From positions 1 through 17,929 of the forward strand of contig CACZSE010000082.1 of the NCBI GenBank assembly GCA_902783735.1: a DNA stretch of 17,929 nt, given 5' to 3'. Positions 6,321 through 15,007 of the stretch are shown here, piece after piece (the first letter of the stretch is position 1; the number at the start of each line of letters is the position of its first letter). Origin of the DNA: an uncultured Lachnospiraceae bacterium (GTDB lineage: Bacteria; Bacillota; Clostridia; Lachnospirales; Lachnospiraceae). A program made the translations under genes and the position numbers. A model generated the notes under the pieces. It had not been told where the DNA came from. It made no database searches and saw only the letters and a list, made by a program, of their open reading frames with translations.

Positions 6321-7697
6321 TTATTTTCCAAGAAGGCTTTCGCCGACTTTTACTATATCTCCGGCCCCCATGGTTATCAACAAATCGGATTGTGAACAAT
6401 TTTCCAAAAGAAAATTTTCAATTTCGTCGAAGGTGGGGAAGTAGTAGCATTCTTTGCCCTCTTTTTCAATCTCTTTTTTAAGATCCAGAGATGAGATGCC
6501 GATGGTATTTTTTTCTCTTGCGGCATATATATCGGCCAGAACTATCTTGTCTGCAAGCGACAGGGCTTTCGCAAAATCCGTAAGGAAGGCTTTGGTCCTG
6601 GTATATGTATGTGGCTGAAAAACACACCACAGAGTCTTGTGCGGATAGTTTTGTGCAGCTGTGAGTGTAGCTTTTATCTCAGTAGGATGGTGAGCGTAGT
6701 CATCTATGATCGTCACGCCTCCGATCTCTCCTTTTTTCTCAAACCTTCTGTCGGTTCCCGTAAAGCCTTCGAGAGCAGAAACCGCTGTATCACTGTCAAT
6801 GCCTGCTATATCGGTAAATGCGATCGCTGCCATGGAATTGTATACATTGTGTATTCCCGGGACTTTCAGATCTATTCGGCGTTCACCGTTCTTACCGTGC
6901 AGTGTATATGAGGGATGCGCAAATTCATCATATGAGATATCCGTAGCATAATAGTCGAATGAATCATTCATGCCGTAGGTGACATATTTGCAGGAAAGAC
7001 CGGATACCATTTCATCCAATCTGTCGATCTCACCGTTTATGATGAGTGTTCCGTCTTCGGGAAGGAGTCCGGCAAATCTCTTAAATGAAGAACGGATATC
7101 TTCTATATCCTTGAAAAAGTCCATATGATCTTCTTCTATATTAAGGATAATGGCTATCTTGGGGAAAAAGCTTAAGAAACTGTTCGTATATTCACAGGCT
7201 TCCGTTAAGAAATAATCCGAATGACCGATCCTTAGGTTTCCTCCGATGCTCTTTAGCATTCCGCCTACGGATACTGTGGGGTCGGTATCGGCATGCACGA
7301 GTATCTCGGTTATCATGGAAGTGGTAGTGGTCTTTCCGTGAGTTCCGCTGACAGCGATGGGAAGTTTGAAGTTTTTCATGATCTGTCCCAAAAGCTCTGC
7401 GCGTGAAAGACTTGAAAGGTTTAAGTCCTCTTTGGCGATCCACTCGGGGTTATCTTTTCCTATGGCAGCGGTATAAACGAATAAGTCTGTGTCGGAGGTA
7501 ACATTTTCTGCCCTCTGGCCGATGTGTATTTCAGCTCCTTTTTCGGCGAGGATCTTTGTAAGCTCGCTCTCTTTCATGTCAGACCCCGAAACCTTAAATC
7601 CGCGGGATAAGAGTATCTCGGCCAGACCGCTCATGCTTATGCCGCCTATGCCGCAAAAATATACGTGACAGGGTTTGTTAAAATCCAACTGATACAT
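6321..7697 (-). CDS. murC: UDP-N-acetylmuramate--L-alanine ligase
   Basis: Cytosolic ATP-dependent ligase that adds L-Ala to UDP-N-acetylmuramic acid, the first amino-acid addition in peptidoglycan precursor synthesis. The length of 458 residues is normal. The N-terminal UDP-binding loop is CGIGGISMSGLA (15-26). The Mur ligase P-loop is GTHGKTTTT (118-126). NIEEDHMDF (186-194) supplies the conserved metal-binding region, and DDYAHHPTE (332-340) with FQPHTYTRT (360-368) are the MurC-specific C-terminal signatures. The start ATG at 7697 is preceded by AGGAAGG at 7-base spacing. It is transcribed away from glgC and appears to be monocistronic, ending at a hairpin built from DnaA-box-like repeats ahead of the dnaD-like operon. 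Confidence 0.97.
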   Translation of the reverse strand: MYQLDFNKPCHVYFCGIGGISMSGLAEILLSRGFKVSGSDMKESELTKILAEKGAEIHIGQRAENVTSDTDLFVYTAAIGKDNPEWIAKEDLNLSSLSRAELLGQIMKNFKLPIAVSGTHGKTTTTSMITEILVHADTDPTVSVGGMLKSIGGNLRIGHSDYFLTEACEYTNSFLSFFPKIAIILNIEEDHMDFFKDIEDIRSSFKRFAGLLPEDGTLIINGEIDRLDEMVSGLSCKYVTYGMNDSFDYYATDISYDEFAHPSYTLHGKNGERRIDLKVPGIHNVYNSMAAIAFTDIAGIDSDTAVSALEGFTGTDRRFEKKGEIGGVTIIDDYAHHPTEIKATLTAAQNYPHKTLWCVFQPHTYTRTKAFLTDFAKALSLADKIVLADIYAAREKNTIGISSLDLKKEIEKEGKECYYFPTFDEIENFLLENCSQSDLLITMGAGDIVKVGESLLGK

Positions 7698-7736
7698 ACG
7701 AAAACCTTCCTTTTCGTTACTTTTTTCTAATCTATA

Positions 7737-7765
7737 ATTTTATTCCTATTTTATACAAAATACAA
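7737..7765 (-). promoter_or_regulatory. Candidate murC promoter
   Basis: Minus strand TTGTAT (7765-7760), a 17-bp spacer and TAAAAT (7742-7737). The -10 has one mismatch to TATAAT, while the -35 keeps only TTG. Transcription would begin near 7730, giving a short leader containing the murC ribosome binding site. Other AT-rich hexamers nearby could serve instead. Confidence 0.45.
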
Positions 7766-7781
7766 TGGTTTAAGGCATTGG

Positions 7782-7795
7782 CACTATATATAGTG
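7782..7795. repeat. 14-bp perfect palindrome between murC and glgC
   Basis: CACTATATATAGTG is identical to its reverse complement. It lies just upstream of the candidate murC promoter and well upstream of the glgC promoter, a position suited to a dimeric regulator. The alternating TA core could also arise by chance in AT-rich DNA. Confidence 0.5.
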
Positions 7796-7908
7796 GTCAT
7801 TTTAACGTGATAATACCATTTAAAATCATTATCATTCAAAATAATGTTACTCAATTTGTTGAAAATTCACAAAAAATCATAAAATAGCACCCAATAATTC
7901 TAAAAAAC

Positions 7909-7937
7909 TTCACAATATTTACTAAACATGCTATAAT
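7909..7937 (+). promoter_or_regulatory. glgC promoter
   Basis: TTCACA (7909-7914, one mismatch to TTGACA), a 17-bp spacer and TATAAT (7932-7937) preceded by TG to give TGCTATAAT. This resembles a strong vegetative sigma-A-type promoter. Transcription should start near 7944, leaving a leader of about 60 bases before the glgC ATG. Confidence 0.75.
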
Positions 7938-8003
7938 CTACATACATTTTATTGTACCTTTTGACAGCAAACTGACAAATACTAGAACAGAAGAGGTGAT
8001 GAC

Positions 8004-9278
8004 ATGATCAAAAAAGAAATGATCGCCATGCTGTTAGCCGGAGGACAGGGCAGCAGGCTTGGGGTTCTGACGTCTAAGGTGGCAAAGCCGGCGGTATCTT
8101 TCGGAGGAAAATACCGCATCATTGATTTCCCGTTAAGCAATTGTATCAATTCAGGAGTAGATACGGTAGGTGTTCTTACACAGTATCAGCCCTTAAGATT
8201 GAATACTCATATCGGTATCGGCATACCGTGGGATCTTGACAGGAACATAGGAGGTGTTACGGTATTGCCTCCCTATGAAAAGAGTACCAACAGTGAGTGG
8301 TATACCGGTACGGCAAATGCTATCTATCAGAATATAGACTATATGGAAAGCTTCAATCCGGATTATATACTGATCCTTTCCGGCGATCATATATATAAAA
8401 TGGACTATGAGGTCATGCTCGACTTCCATAAACAGAACAGATCGGAATGTACCATTGCAGTCATGCCTGTTCCTATGGAGGAAGCAAAGCGATTTGGTAT
8501 CATGATCACCGATGAGAACAGAAAGATAACTGATTTCGAGGAAAAGCCGGCCAATCCAAGAAGTAACCTCGCTTCCATGGGTATATATATCTTTAACTGG
8601 AAGACACTTAAGGAAGCACTCATCGCAATGGCAGAGCAGCCCGGACTCGATTTCGGAAAGCATATCATTCCTTATTGTCATGACAAGGGTTGTCCTTTAT
8701 ATGCTTATGAGTTCAACGGTTACTGGAAGGATGTAGGAACTCTGCACTCATACTGGGAAGCAAATATGGAACTTATAGACATAGTTCCGGAGTTTAACCT
8801 CTATGAAGAGTACTGGAAGATCTATACGAAGTCGGACATTCTCCCGCCTCAGTATTTCGCAAGAGACAGTGAGGTTGAAAAGAGTATTGTAGGAGAAGGT
8901 TCGGAGATATACGGAAAGGTTTACAATTCCGTTATAGGCTGCGGGGTTACCATAGGAAAGAATACCGTAGTAAGAGATTCGATCATCATGAACAATACCG
9001 TGATCGGTGACAACTGTGAGGTATATAAAGCTATAATAGCCGAAAATGCCGAGATCAAAAACGGCTGCAGATTCGGTATCGGTGATGAAGTTGAAAACGA
9101 GACCGATCCGCATATCTATAACAGCGGTCTGGTATGCATAGGTGAGAAGAGTATCATTCCGGATAATATAACCGTAGGAAAGAATACATGTATCTTCGGT
9201 GAGACCACATACGAGGATTATCAGAATAATACACTTGAAAGTGGAAGGACATTGGTTAAGGCAGGTGATGGTGTATGA
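8004..9278 (+). CDS. glgC: Glucose-1-phosphate adenylyltransferase, catalytic subunit
   Basis: Makes ADP-glucose from glucose 1-phosphate and ATP, the committed step of bacterial glycogen synthesis. The 424 residues fit the family. The N-terminal nucleotidyltransferase motif is GGQGSRLG (13-20), followed by [32 protein letters not shown] (98-110) and [10 protein letters not shown] (126-135) include the catalytic Asp128, and [10 protein letters not shown] contains the sugar-phosphate-binding Lys181. The C-terminal third is a hexapeptide-repeat left-handed beta-helix (for example [24 protein letters not shown]), the usual allosteric and assembly domain. The start ATG at 8004 has AGAGGTGA upstream. 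The stop overlaps glgD by four bases (ATGA), indicating translational coupling and a GlgC-GlgD complex. Confidence 0.97.
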   Translation: MIKKEMIAMLLAGGQGSRLGVLTSKVAKPAVSFGGKYRIIDFPLSNCINSGVDTVGVLTQYQPLRLNTHIGIGIPWDLDRNIGGVTVLPPYEKSTNSEWYTGTANAIYQNIDYMESFNPDYILILSGDHIYKMDYEVMLDFHKQNRSECTIAVMPVPMEEAKRFGIMITDENRKITDFEEKPANPRSNLASMGIYIFNWKTLKEALIAMAEQPGLDFGKHIIPYCHDKGCPLYAYEFNGYWKDVGTLHSYWEANMELIDIVPEFNLYEEYWKIYTKSDILPPQYFARDSEVEKSIVGEGSEIYGKVYNSVIGCGVTIGKNTVVRDSIIMNNTVIGDNCEVYKAIIAENAEIKNGCRFGIGDEVENETDPHIYNSGLVCIGEKSIIPDNITVGKNTCIFGETTYEDYQNNTLESGRTLVKAGDGV

Positions 9279-10393
9279 GAGCGATAGGAATTATACTGGC
9301 AGGTGGAAATAACCACCGCATGATGGAATTGTCACAGAAAAGAGCCATAGGTGCAATGCCTATAGCGGGAAGCTACAGAGCTATCGATTTTGCTCTCAGC
9401 AACATGTCCAACTCACACATTCAGAAGGTAGCAGTATTTACTCAGTACAATGCAAGAAGCCTTAATGAACACTTAAGTTCTTCAAAATGGTGGGATTTCG
9501 GACGTAAACAGGGTGGACTTTTCGTATTTACGCCGGCTATTACCGCTGACAATGGTTTCTGGTACAGAGGAACCGCCGATGCGATCTATCAGAATCTGTC
9601 TTTCTTAAAGGCCAGTCATGAGCCCTATGTGGTAATAGCTTCCGCAGATTGTGTATACAAGCTGGACTTCAATAAAGTCTTGGAGTATCACATAGAGAAA
9701 AAAGCAGATATCACGGTCGTATGTAAAGAGATGGCACCGGATGTCAATGTGGACCGATACGGAACCATAAAGATGAATGCCGATAACAGGATCGAGGAAT
9801 TTGAAGAGAAGGCCGTAGTTGCAAGCTCAAATACCATTTCCTGCGGAATCTATATCATCAGAAGAAGACTTCTGGTAGAAATGATCGAGAAGTGTGCTGA
9901 AGAAGACAGATATGATTTCGTTCGCGACATACTCATAAGATATAAGGGTCAGAAGAGGATATACGGATATCTGATCAATGAATATTGGAAGAACATAGCA
10001 TCCGTAACCGATTATTTCTCTGCCAACATGGATTTCTTAAAGCCTGAAGTAAGAAATTATTTCTTCAAGACCTACCCGGATATCTATTCGAAGGTAGATG
10101 ACCTGCCTCCGGCAAAATATAATGTGGGTGCAAAGATAATCAACAGTCTTGTTGCCAGCGGGACCATTGTAAACGGAACCGTTGAGGATTCGGTCATCTT
10201 CAGACAGACATTTATAGGAAACAATTGTACCATTAAAAACTCGATAATCTTAAATGATGTATATATCGGTGACAATTCGTATATCGAAAACTGCATTGTT
10301 GAGAGCCATGGAACCATAAGAGCCAATTCTTATCACAAGGGTGAAAATGGTATCGAAGTAGTAGTGGAACATACTGACAGGTATGTTATGTAG
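9275..10393 (+). CDS. glgD: GlgD, regulatory subunit of ADP-glucose pyrophosphorylase
   Basis: A 372-residue GlgC paralogue found in Firmicutes, where GlgD assembles with GlgC and modifies its activity. The fold signatures remain: ILAGG (7-11), [11 protein letters not shown] (33-43), [13 protein letters not shown] (95-107), FEEKA and a C-terminal beta-helix ([25 protein letters not shown]). Catalytic motifs are eroded. GGQGSRL of GlgC is replaced by GGNNHRM (10-16), the Lys-Pro after it is lost, and GDHIY becomes ADCVY, although the Asp itself is kept. Low or no intrinsic activity is therefore expected. The ATG at 9275 overlaps the glgC stop. A small stem-loop and spoVG follow. Confidence 0.95.
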   Translation: MRAIGIILAGGNNHRMMELSQKRAIGAMPIAGSYRAIDFALSNMSNSHIQKVAVFTQYNARSLNEHLSSSKWWDFGRKQGGLFVFTPAITADNGFWYRGTADAIYQNLSFLKASHEPYVVIASADCVYKLDFNKVLEYHIEKKADITVVCKEMAPDVNVDRYGTIKMNADNRIEEFEEKAVVASSNTISCGIYIIRRRLLVEMIEKCAEEDRYDFVRDILIRYKGQKRIYGYLINEYWKNIASVTDYFSANMDFLKPEVRNYFFKTYPDIYSKVDDLPPAKYNVGAKIINSLVASGTIVNGTVEDSVIFRQTFIGNNCTIKNSIILNDVYIGDNSYIENCIVESHGTIRANSYHKGENGIEVVVEHTDRYVM

Positions 10394-10400
10394 CATGAAC

Positions 10401-10421
10401 GCACCGGGGTATAGCCCGTGC
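10401..10421 (+). other. Stem-loop in the glgD-spoVG gap
   Basis: GCAC-c-GGG (10401-10408) pairs with CCCGTGC (10415-10421): seven base pairs with one bulged C and a six-base loop. No T run follows, so it should not terminate. It ends nine bases before the spoVG Shine-Dalgarno and might affect processing or translation of spoVG in the read-through transcript. Confidence 0.45.
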
Positions 10422-10443
10422 CTTAAGACAGGAGGAAGGCTCA

Positions 10444-10719
10444 GTGAAGATTACAGATGTAAGGGTACGTAAGATTTCAAAAGAGAGTAAGATGAGAGCT
10501 ATCGTTTCGATCACGATAGATGATGAGTTTGTGGTACATGATATAAAGGTGATCGAGGGTGAAAAGGGGTTATTCATCGCGATGCCCAGTAAAAAGGCCA
10601 CTGACGGAGAGTACAGAGATATTGCTCATCCGATCAATTCGTCAACGCGTGACAGTATACAGAGGATCATCCTCGAGGCATACGAGAAAGCTAAAGATGA
10701 GCCGGATGATTTTGTCTGA
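10444..10719 (+). CDS. spoVG: SpoVG family nucleic-acid-binding regulator
   Basis: A 91-residue protein of the SpoVG family, small conserved proteins that bind DNA and RNA and regulate sporulation, division and envelope genes in various Firmicutes. Recognisable stretches are KITDVRVRK near the N-terminus, [31 protein letters not shown] (family core) and YRDIAHPIN. The start is GTG at 10444, supported by AGGAGG eight bases upstream. It lies 50 bases after glgD in the same direction with no obvious separate promoter, so read-through from glgCD is likely. It ends just before a strong terminator. SpoVG is also kept in non-sporulating species, so its presence does not prove sporulation. Confidence 0.96.
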   Translation: MKITDVRVRKISKESKMRAIVSITIDDEFVVHDIKVIEGEKGLFIAMPSKKATDGEYRDIAHPINSSTRDSIQRIILEAYEKAKDEPDDFV

Positions 10720-10744
10720 TATGCTTTTCAGAGAAGATTGGGGT

Positions 10745-10781
10745 AAGAAAAGCCGCAGGATTGACCTGTGGCTTTTCTTTT
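10745..10781 (+). terminator. Strong intrinsic terminator after spoVG
   Basis: AAGAAAAGCCGCAGG (10745-10759) pairs along 15 positions (one G-T) with CCTGTGGCTTTTCTT (10765-10779) around the loop ATTGA. A T run follows. It closes the glgC-glgD-spoVG transcript. Confidence 0.92.
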
Positions 10782-10797
10782 GGTTTAATTGTAAGTG

Positions 10798-10826
10798 TTG
10801 TAAAAATATGCATTATGCGATATAAC
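10798..10826 (+). promoter_or_regulatory. Candidate promoter for the mfd operon
   Basis: TTGTAA (10798-10803), a 17-bp spacer and TATAAC (10821-10826). It lies just after the spoVG terminator, so the mfd operon needs its own promoter here. The predicted start of transcription is about 20 bases before the mfd ATG. Confidence 0.6.
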
Positions 10827-10851
10827 GGATCGATCGCAGGAAAATCGGATC

Positions 10852-13800
10852 ATGAACATATTAACGGAACCGATCAAAGAATTATCGGACTACAACGGAA
10901 TAAGAGACTGCCTGAAAAAAAGGGGGGCGGCCCTGGTGTCGGGATGCGCGGATTCCCAGAAGATTCATCTTCTCGAAGGATTGAGCGAAGGCTACAGATA
11001 TAAGATCATAGCAACCTACAGTGATATCAGGGTTAAGGAAATAGTACAGGATCTGAGGCTGTATGAGGATAATGTGCTTACATACCCTGCCAAGGATCTT
11101 ATATTCTATCAGGCCGATATTCATGGTAATAAGCTTGTTACGGAGAGGTTGAAGGTATTAAGAAATCTTGTTGAAGGAAATTCCTTTACGGTAGTTACAA
11201 CCTTTGATGCGCTCATGGGACCCGTTTTGCCCATAGAGCATTTCGTACTGGGTTGTATAAAGATCGATAAAAAAAGTGTTATTGATATAAAGAAACTTTC
11301 ACAGAAACTGGTTGATATAGGCTATATAAGAAATTATCAGGTAGAAGAGCCGGGGCAGTTTTCGGTCAGAGGAGATATCATAGATATCTTTGATACGACC
11401 GTAAATAACCCATACAGGATCGAATTATGGGGTGATGATGTCGATTCTGTACGAAGTTTTGATATTGACAGCCAGCGTTCCATAGAGGAACTGGACGAGA
11501 TCATAGTTTTCCCTGCTGCCGAAATGATCCTTTCACAGGATGATCTCAATGACGGGCTTAAAAAGATAGAAAAAGACAGGGACAAAGTATACAAAACCTT
11601 CCGTGATGAGTTTAAAACGCAGGAGGCTCACAGGATAGATACTCAGATAAAAACATTGAGAGAAGATCTTCTTGAACTGGGCAGAATGGTGAGTTTGGAT
11701 GCATATGCATCGTATTTTTACGATGATATGTATCATTTTACGGATATGTTCGATAAGGACGGATCCATACTCATAATGGATGAACCCATACACATTTTGG
11801 AGCATGCATCGGCTGTTTTAACCGAATTTGAAGAGAGCATGAAGAGCAGGGCAATGAAGGGGTATATCCTGCCGGGCCAGATGAAACTCTTATATCCCAT
11901 GGGGGAGGTACAGTCGGTCATTGGAAAGCTCTCATCACTTCAATTGTGTGCCTTAGAGAGTAAAAATGTTGTTACCGAACCCGATTACAGGTGTAATGTA
12001 ACGGCAAAATCCATATCCTCTTACAAGAATCAGTTTGAATATCTTATAAAGGATCTGGAGCTGTACAAAAAAAGAGGGTACAGGATCATACTGATCTCAC
12101 CGTCAAGGACAAGAGCCGGCAGACTTGCCGATGATCTCAGACAAAGAGACATCACGGCTGTATACAGTGAAAACTTTGAAAGAGATGCGATCGCCGGAGA
12201 AGTGGTTGTCATGTACGGAAATGTCCTTCGCGGCTTCGAATACCCGCTTCTTAAATTTGTTGTAATAAGTGAAAGCGACATATTCGGCGCACCGAAAAAG
12301 AAAAAGAAACATAAAAAATACGAAGGCACCGTCATACACGACTTCAACGAGCTTAAGGTGGGAGATTTTGTTGTTCACGAAAGTCACGGCCTGGGGATAT
12401 ATCAGGGTATTGAAAAGATAGAATCCGAACATGTTACAAGAGATTACATGAAGATCTCCTATCGAGACGGAGGAAACCTTTATGTGCTTGCGACCGGCTT
12501 TGGTGTCATTCAGAAATATGCATCTTCGGATGCGGCTAAAAAACCGAAGTTAAATAAGCTTGGCAGTAAAGAGTGGACCAATACCAAGACAAAGGTTAGA
12601 AGTGCAGTCGATGAGGTCGCACAGGATCTTGTCGCATTGTATGCGGCAAGACAGCAGAAAAACGGATACATCTTCGGACCGGATACCGTTTGGCAGAGAG
12701 AATTTGAAGAGACATTTCCGTTTGAGGAGACCGAAGATCAGCTTAAAGCCATAGCAGAGACAAAGGCAGACATGGAGTCCGATAAGATCATGGACAGGCT
12801 CATCTGCGGAGATGTAGGTTACGGTAAGACGGAAATAGCCATAAGGGCGGCATTTAAGGCAGTAACGGAGAGCAAGCAGGTTGCTATACTTGTTCCTACC
12901 ACTATACTTGCGCAACAGCATTATAATACCTTCACGCAGCGCATGAAGGACTATCCGATCCGCATACAGATGCTCTCCAGGTTCAGAAGTGCCAAAGAAC
13001 AAAAACAGACCATAGAAGATCTCAAGAAAGGACTTGTTGATATTGTTATCGGTACACACAGGCTTTTGTCGGACGATGTGTCATATAAAAATCTTGGTCT
13101 TCTGGTGGTGGATGAGGAACAGCGATTTGGTGTGACTCATAAGGAAAAGATAAAGAAACTAAAGGAAAATGTTGATGTTCTTACTCTTTCGGCAACACCG
13201 ATACCGCGAACCCTTCATATGTCTCTTGTCGGCATAAAAGACATGTCTGTTCTGGAAGAAGCACCCGGCGACAGGGTTCCGATACAGACGTTTGTTATGG
13301 AATACAATGAGGAACTTGTCCGTGAGGCTATCGTTCGCGAGCTTGCCAGGGGCGGACAGGTTTACTATGTCTATAACAGGATAAATGACATAGCCGATAT
13401 TACCGCAAAGATACAGGCTCTTGTTCCCGAGGCCAATGTGGCATACGGTCACGGAAGGATGAAAGAAAATGAGCTTGAAAAACTCATGTATGACTTTATT
13501 GACGGTGATATCGATGTCCTTGTAGCTACTACCATAGTGGAAACGGGACTTGATATATCCAATGTAAATACCATCATAATACATGATTCTGACAGAATGG
13601 GACTGTCCCAGCTGTATCAGCTGCGTGGCCGTGTGGGACGATCCAACAGAACTGCCTATGCGTTTCTCATGTATAAGAGAGACAAGATGTTAAAGGAACA
13701 GGCAGAAAAGCGTTTGGAGGCCATCAGGGAATATACGGATCTTGGAAGCGGATTCAAGATCGCCATGCGTGATCTTGAGATCAGAGGTGCGGGCAACATC

Positions 13801-14400
13801 CTGGGAAAAACACAGCACGGTCACATGGAAGCGGTAGGCTATGATCTTTATTGCAAAATGTTAAATGACGCCGTTAAAAAGATAAAAGGCATAGCCGATG
13901 TGGCAGATGATTTCGATACACAGATAGATCTTGAAGCAGATGCCTTTATTCCGGCAGATTATATCTTAAACGAAGTTCAAAAGCTGGATATATATAAGCG
14001 TATAGCGGCCATAGAAAGTATTTCGGAGGCAGATGAACTTAAGGATGAATTACGTGACAGATTCGGAGTATTACCGCGTTCTGCACAAAATCTCATCCGG
14101 ATATCACTGTTCAGGGTAAGAGCCCATGAGTGTTATGCGACCGAGGTTAAGAGCGGCGGCTCTAAGATAAAGGTGACGATGCATACGGCAGCTAAAGTAG
14201 ATGTATCAAAGATACCGGATCTTTTGGCAATGTATAAAGGGAAGCTTAAGTTTACGGCAAATAAAGCTCCATTCTTCTCATTGTCCTATGAAAAAGTGAA
14301 CGTATCCGAACTGGATGAGGAAAAGCTGCTTGAAACTGTAGACGAATTGCTGGAAAATATGCATAACACACTTGTAGCAAGCGGACCGGCACATATATAG
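10852..14400 (+). CDS. mfd: Transcription-repair coupling factor
   Basis: DNA translocase that displaces RNA polymerase stalled at lesions and recruits the UvrAB excision-repair system. Its 1182 residues match the usual Mfd length. Residues 1 to about 330 correspond to the UvrB-like module. A Lys-rich stretch (near 482-488) precedes the RNA-polymerase-interaction domain at about 500-560 (KVGDFVVHESHGLGIYQG). The RecG-like motor follows: Walker A GDVGYGKT (653-660), DEEQ box (754-757) with RFG after it, LSATPIPRTLHMSL, TTIVETGLDISN (893-904) and QLRGRVGRSNR ending at 933. The TRCF C-terminal domain occupies the rest. The ATG at 10852 has only a weak AGGA about 10-12 bases upstream, so initiation may be modest. 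pth begins 13 bases after the stop. Confidence 0.97.
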   Translation: MNILTEPIKELSDYNGIRDCLKKRGAALVSGCADSQKIHLLEGLSEGYRYKIIATYSDIRVKEIVQDLRLYEDNVLTYPAKDLIFYQADIHGNKLVTERLKVLRNLVEGNSFTVVTTFDALMGPVLPIEHFVLGCIKIDKKSVIDIKKLSQKLVDIGYIRNYQVEEPGQFSVRGDIIDIFDTTVNNPYRIELWGDDVDSVRSFDIDSQRSIEELDEIIVFPAAEMILSQDDLNDGLKKIEKDRDKVYKTFRDEFKTQEAHRIDTQIKTLREDLLELGRMVSLDAYASYFYDDMYHFTDMFDKDGSILIMDEPIHILEHASAVLTEFEESMKSRAMKGYILPGQMKLLYPMGEVQSVIGKLSSLQLCALESKNVVTEPDYRCNVTAKSISSYKNQFEYLIKDLELYKKRGYRIILISPSRTRAGRLADDLRQRDITAVYSENFERDAIAGEVVVMYGNVLRGFEYPLLKFVVISESDIFGAPKKKKKHKKYEGTVIHDFNELKVGDFVVHESHGLGIYQGIEKIESEHVTRDYMKISYRDGGNLYVLATGFGVIQKYASSDAAKKPKLNKLGSKEWTNTKTKVRSAVDEVAQDLVALYAARQQKNGYIFGPDTVWQREFEETFPFEETEDQLKAIAETKADMESDKIMDRLICGDVGYGKTEIAIRAAFKAVTESKQVAILVPTTILAQQHYNTFTQRMKDYPIRIQMLSRFRSAKEQKQTIEDLKKGLVDIVIGTHRLLSDDVSYKNLGLLVVDEEQRFGVTHKEKIKKLKENVDVLTLSATPIPRTLHMSLVGIKDMSVLEEAPGDRVPIQTFVMEYNEELVREAIVRELARGGQVYYVYNRINDIADITAKIQALVPEANVAYGHGRMKENELEKLMYDFIDGDIDVLVATTIVETGLDISNVNTIIIHDSDRMGLSQLYQLRGRVGRSNRTAYAFLMYKRDKMLKEQAEKRLEAIREYTDLGSGFKIAMRDLEIRGAGNILGKTQHGHMEAVGYDLYCKMLNDAVKKIKGIADVADDFDTQIDLEADAFIPADYILNEVQKLDIYKRIAAIESISEADELKDELRDRFGVLPRSAQNLIRISLFRVRAHECYATEVKSGGSKIKVTMHTAAKVDVSKIPDLLAMYKGKLKFTANKAPFFSLSYEKVNVSELDEEKLLETVDELLENMHNTLVASGPAHI

Positions 14401-14413
14401 AGAAGGAAAAAAC

Positions 14414-14977
14414 ATGTACATTATAGTAGGGCTGGGAAACCCGGAAAGAAAATATGATAATACAAGACACAATGCCGGATTTATCGCCATTGACAGGATA
14501 GCTGACAAATATGGTATAGACATACTTGAGAACAGGTTTAAGTCTCTCATAGGAAAAGGCGTGATCGATGGTGAGAAAGTAGTACTCATGAAACCTCTCA
14601 CATACATGAATTTAAGCGGTGAGGCGATACGAGCCGCTGTGGATTATTTTAAAGTAGACCCCGAAACGCAGGTTTGTGTGATCTATGATGATACTTCCAT
14701 GGATGTGGGAAGGCTGCGCATACGAAAAAAAGGAAGTGCGGGAGGACACAACGGCATAAAGAGCATAATAGCACATTTAAATACCGATGTATTTGTCAGA
14801 GTAAAGGTTGGTATAGGTGAAAAACCGCCCAAATACGATCTTGCCGATTACGTACTTGGCCATTTTACGGATGATGAGAGAAAGAAGATAGATGAGACAA
14901 GCGACAAGGTTGCCGAGGCGATCCTTCCGCTCATTCATGGTGAACCCGATGAGGCAATGAATCTGTTTAACAGTTGA
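14414..14977 (+). CDS. pth: Peptidyl-tRNA hydrolase
   Basis: Cleaves peptidyl-tRNA released from ribosomes so that the tRNA can be reused. The 187 residues are typical of bacterial Pth. Catalytic positions are visible: Asn9 in GLGNP, His19 in NTRHNAGF, Asp92 in IYDD and Asn113 in GSAGGHNGIKSI, with the substrate-groove segment MKPLTYMNLSG (59-69). The ATG at 14414 is preceded by AGAAGGA at normal spacing. It is 13 bases from mfd and 30 bases from the next gene, indicating one transcript. pth and mfd are also neighbours, in the opposite order, in Bacillus. Confidence 0.97.
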   Translation: MYIIVGLGNPERKYDNTRHNAGFIAIDRIADKYGIDILENRFKSLIGKGVIDGEKVVLMKPLTYMNLSGEAIRAAVDYFKVDPETQVCVIYDDTSMDVGRLRIRKKGSAGGHNGIKSIIAHLNTDVFVRVKVGIGEKPPKYDLADYVLGHFTDDERKKIDETSDKVAEAILPLIHGEPDEAMNLFNS

Positions 14978-15007
14978 TAATGCGTCTACAGACCGATTGG
15001 AGAAATA

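Larger units (their letters stand above)
7698..8003. other. AT-rich divergent intergenic region, murC/glgC
   Basis: These 306 bases hold no convincing gene. They carry a predicted promoter for each flanking gene, a 14-bp perfect palindrome (7782-7795) and a 6-bp inverted repeat CATTAT/ATAATG (7827-7832 and 7841-7846). The stretch 7800-7920 is very AT-rich with no further feature I can support. Confidence 0.7.

Noticed and set aside
6157-6444. Plus-strand open frame of about 95 codons with a hydrophobic Trp/Ile-rich start, overlapping the DnaA-box array
   Set aside because: It needs a TTG start, has no Shine-Dalgarno, and its unusual composition is simply the translation of the 9-bp repeats; the 3' part lies antisense in murC.
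7809-7846. Fur-box-like sequence (GATAAT ... ATTATC and CATTAT/ATAATG) upstream of glgC
   Set aside because: The half-sites are spaced wrongly for the 19-bp Fur consensus and such hexamers are common in this AT-rich gap.
8193-8681. Open frame of 162 codons antisense to glgC
   Set aside because: Shadow of a well-conserved gene on the other strand with no start signal.
12550-13059. Open frame of 169 codons antisense to mfd
   Set aside because: It lies fully within the conserved motor region of mfd, lacks a ribosome binding site and resembles no protein.
14639-14647. DnaA-box-like TGTGGATTA inside pth
   Set aside because: A single one-mismatch copy within coding sequence is expected by chance.
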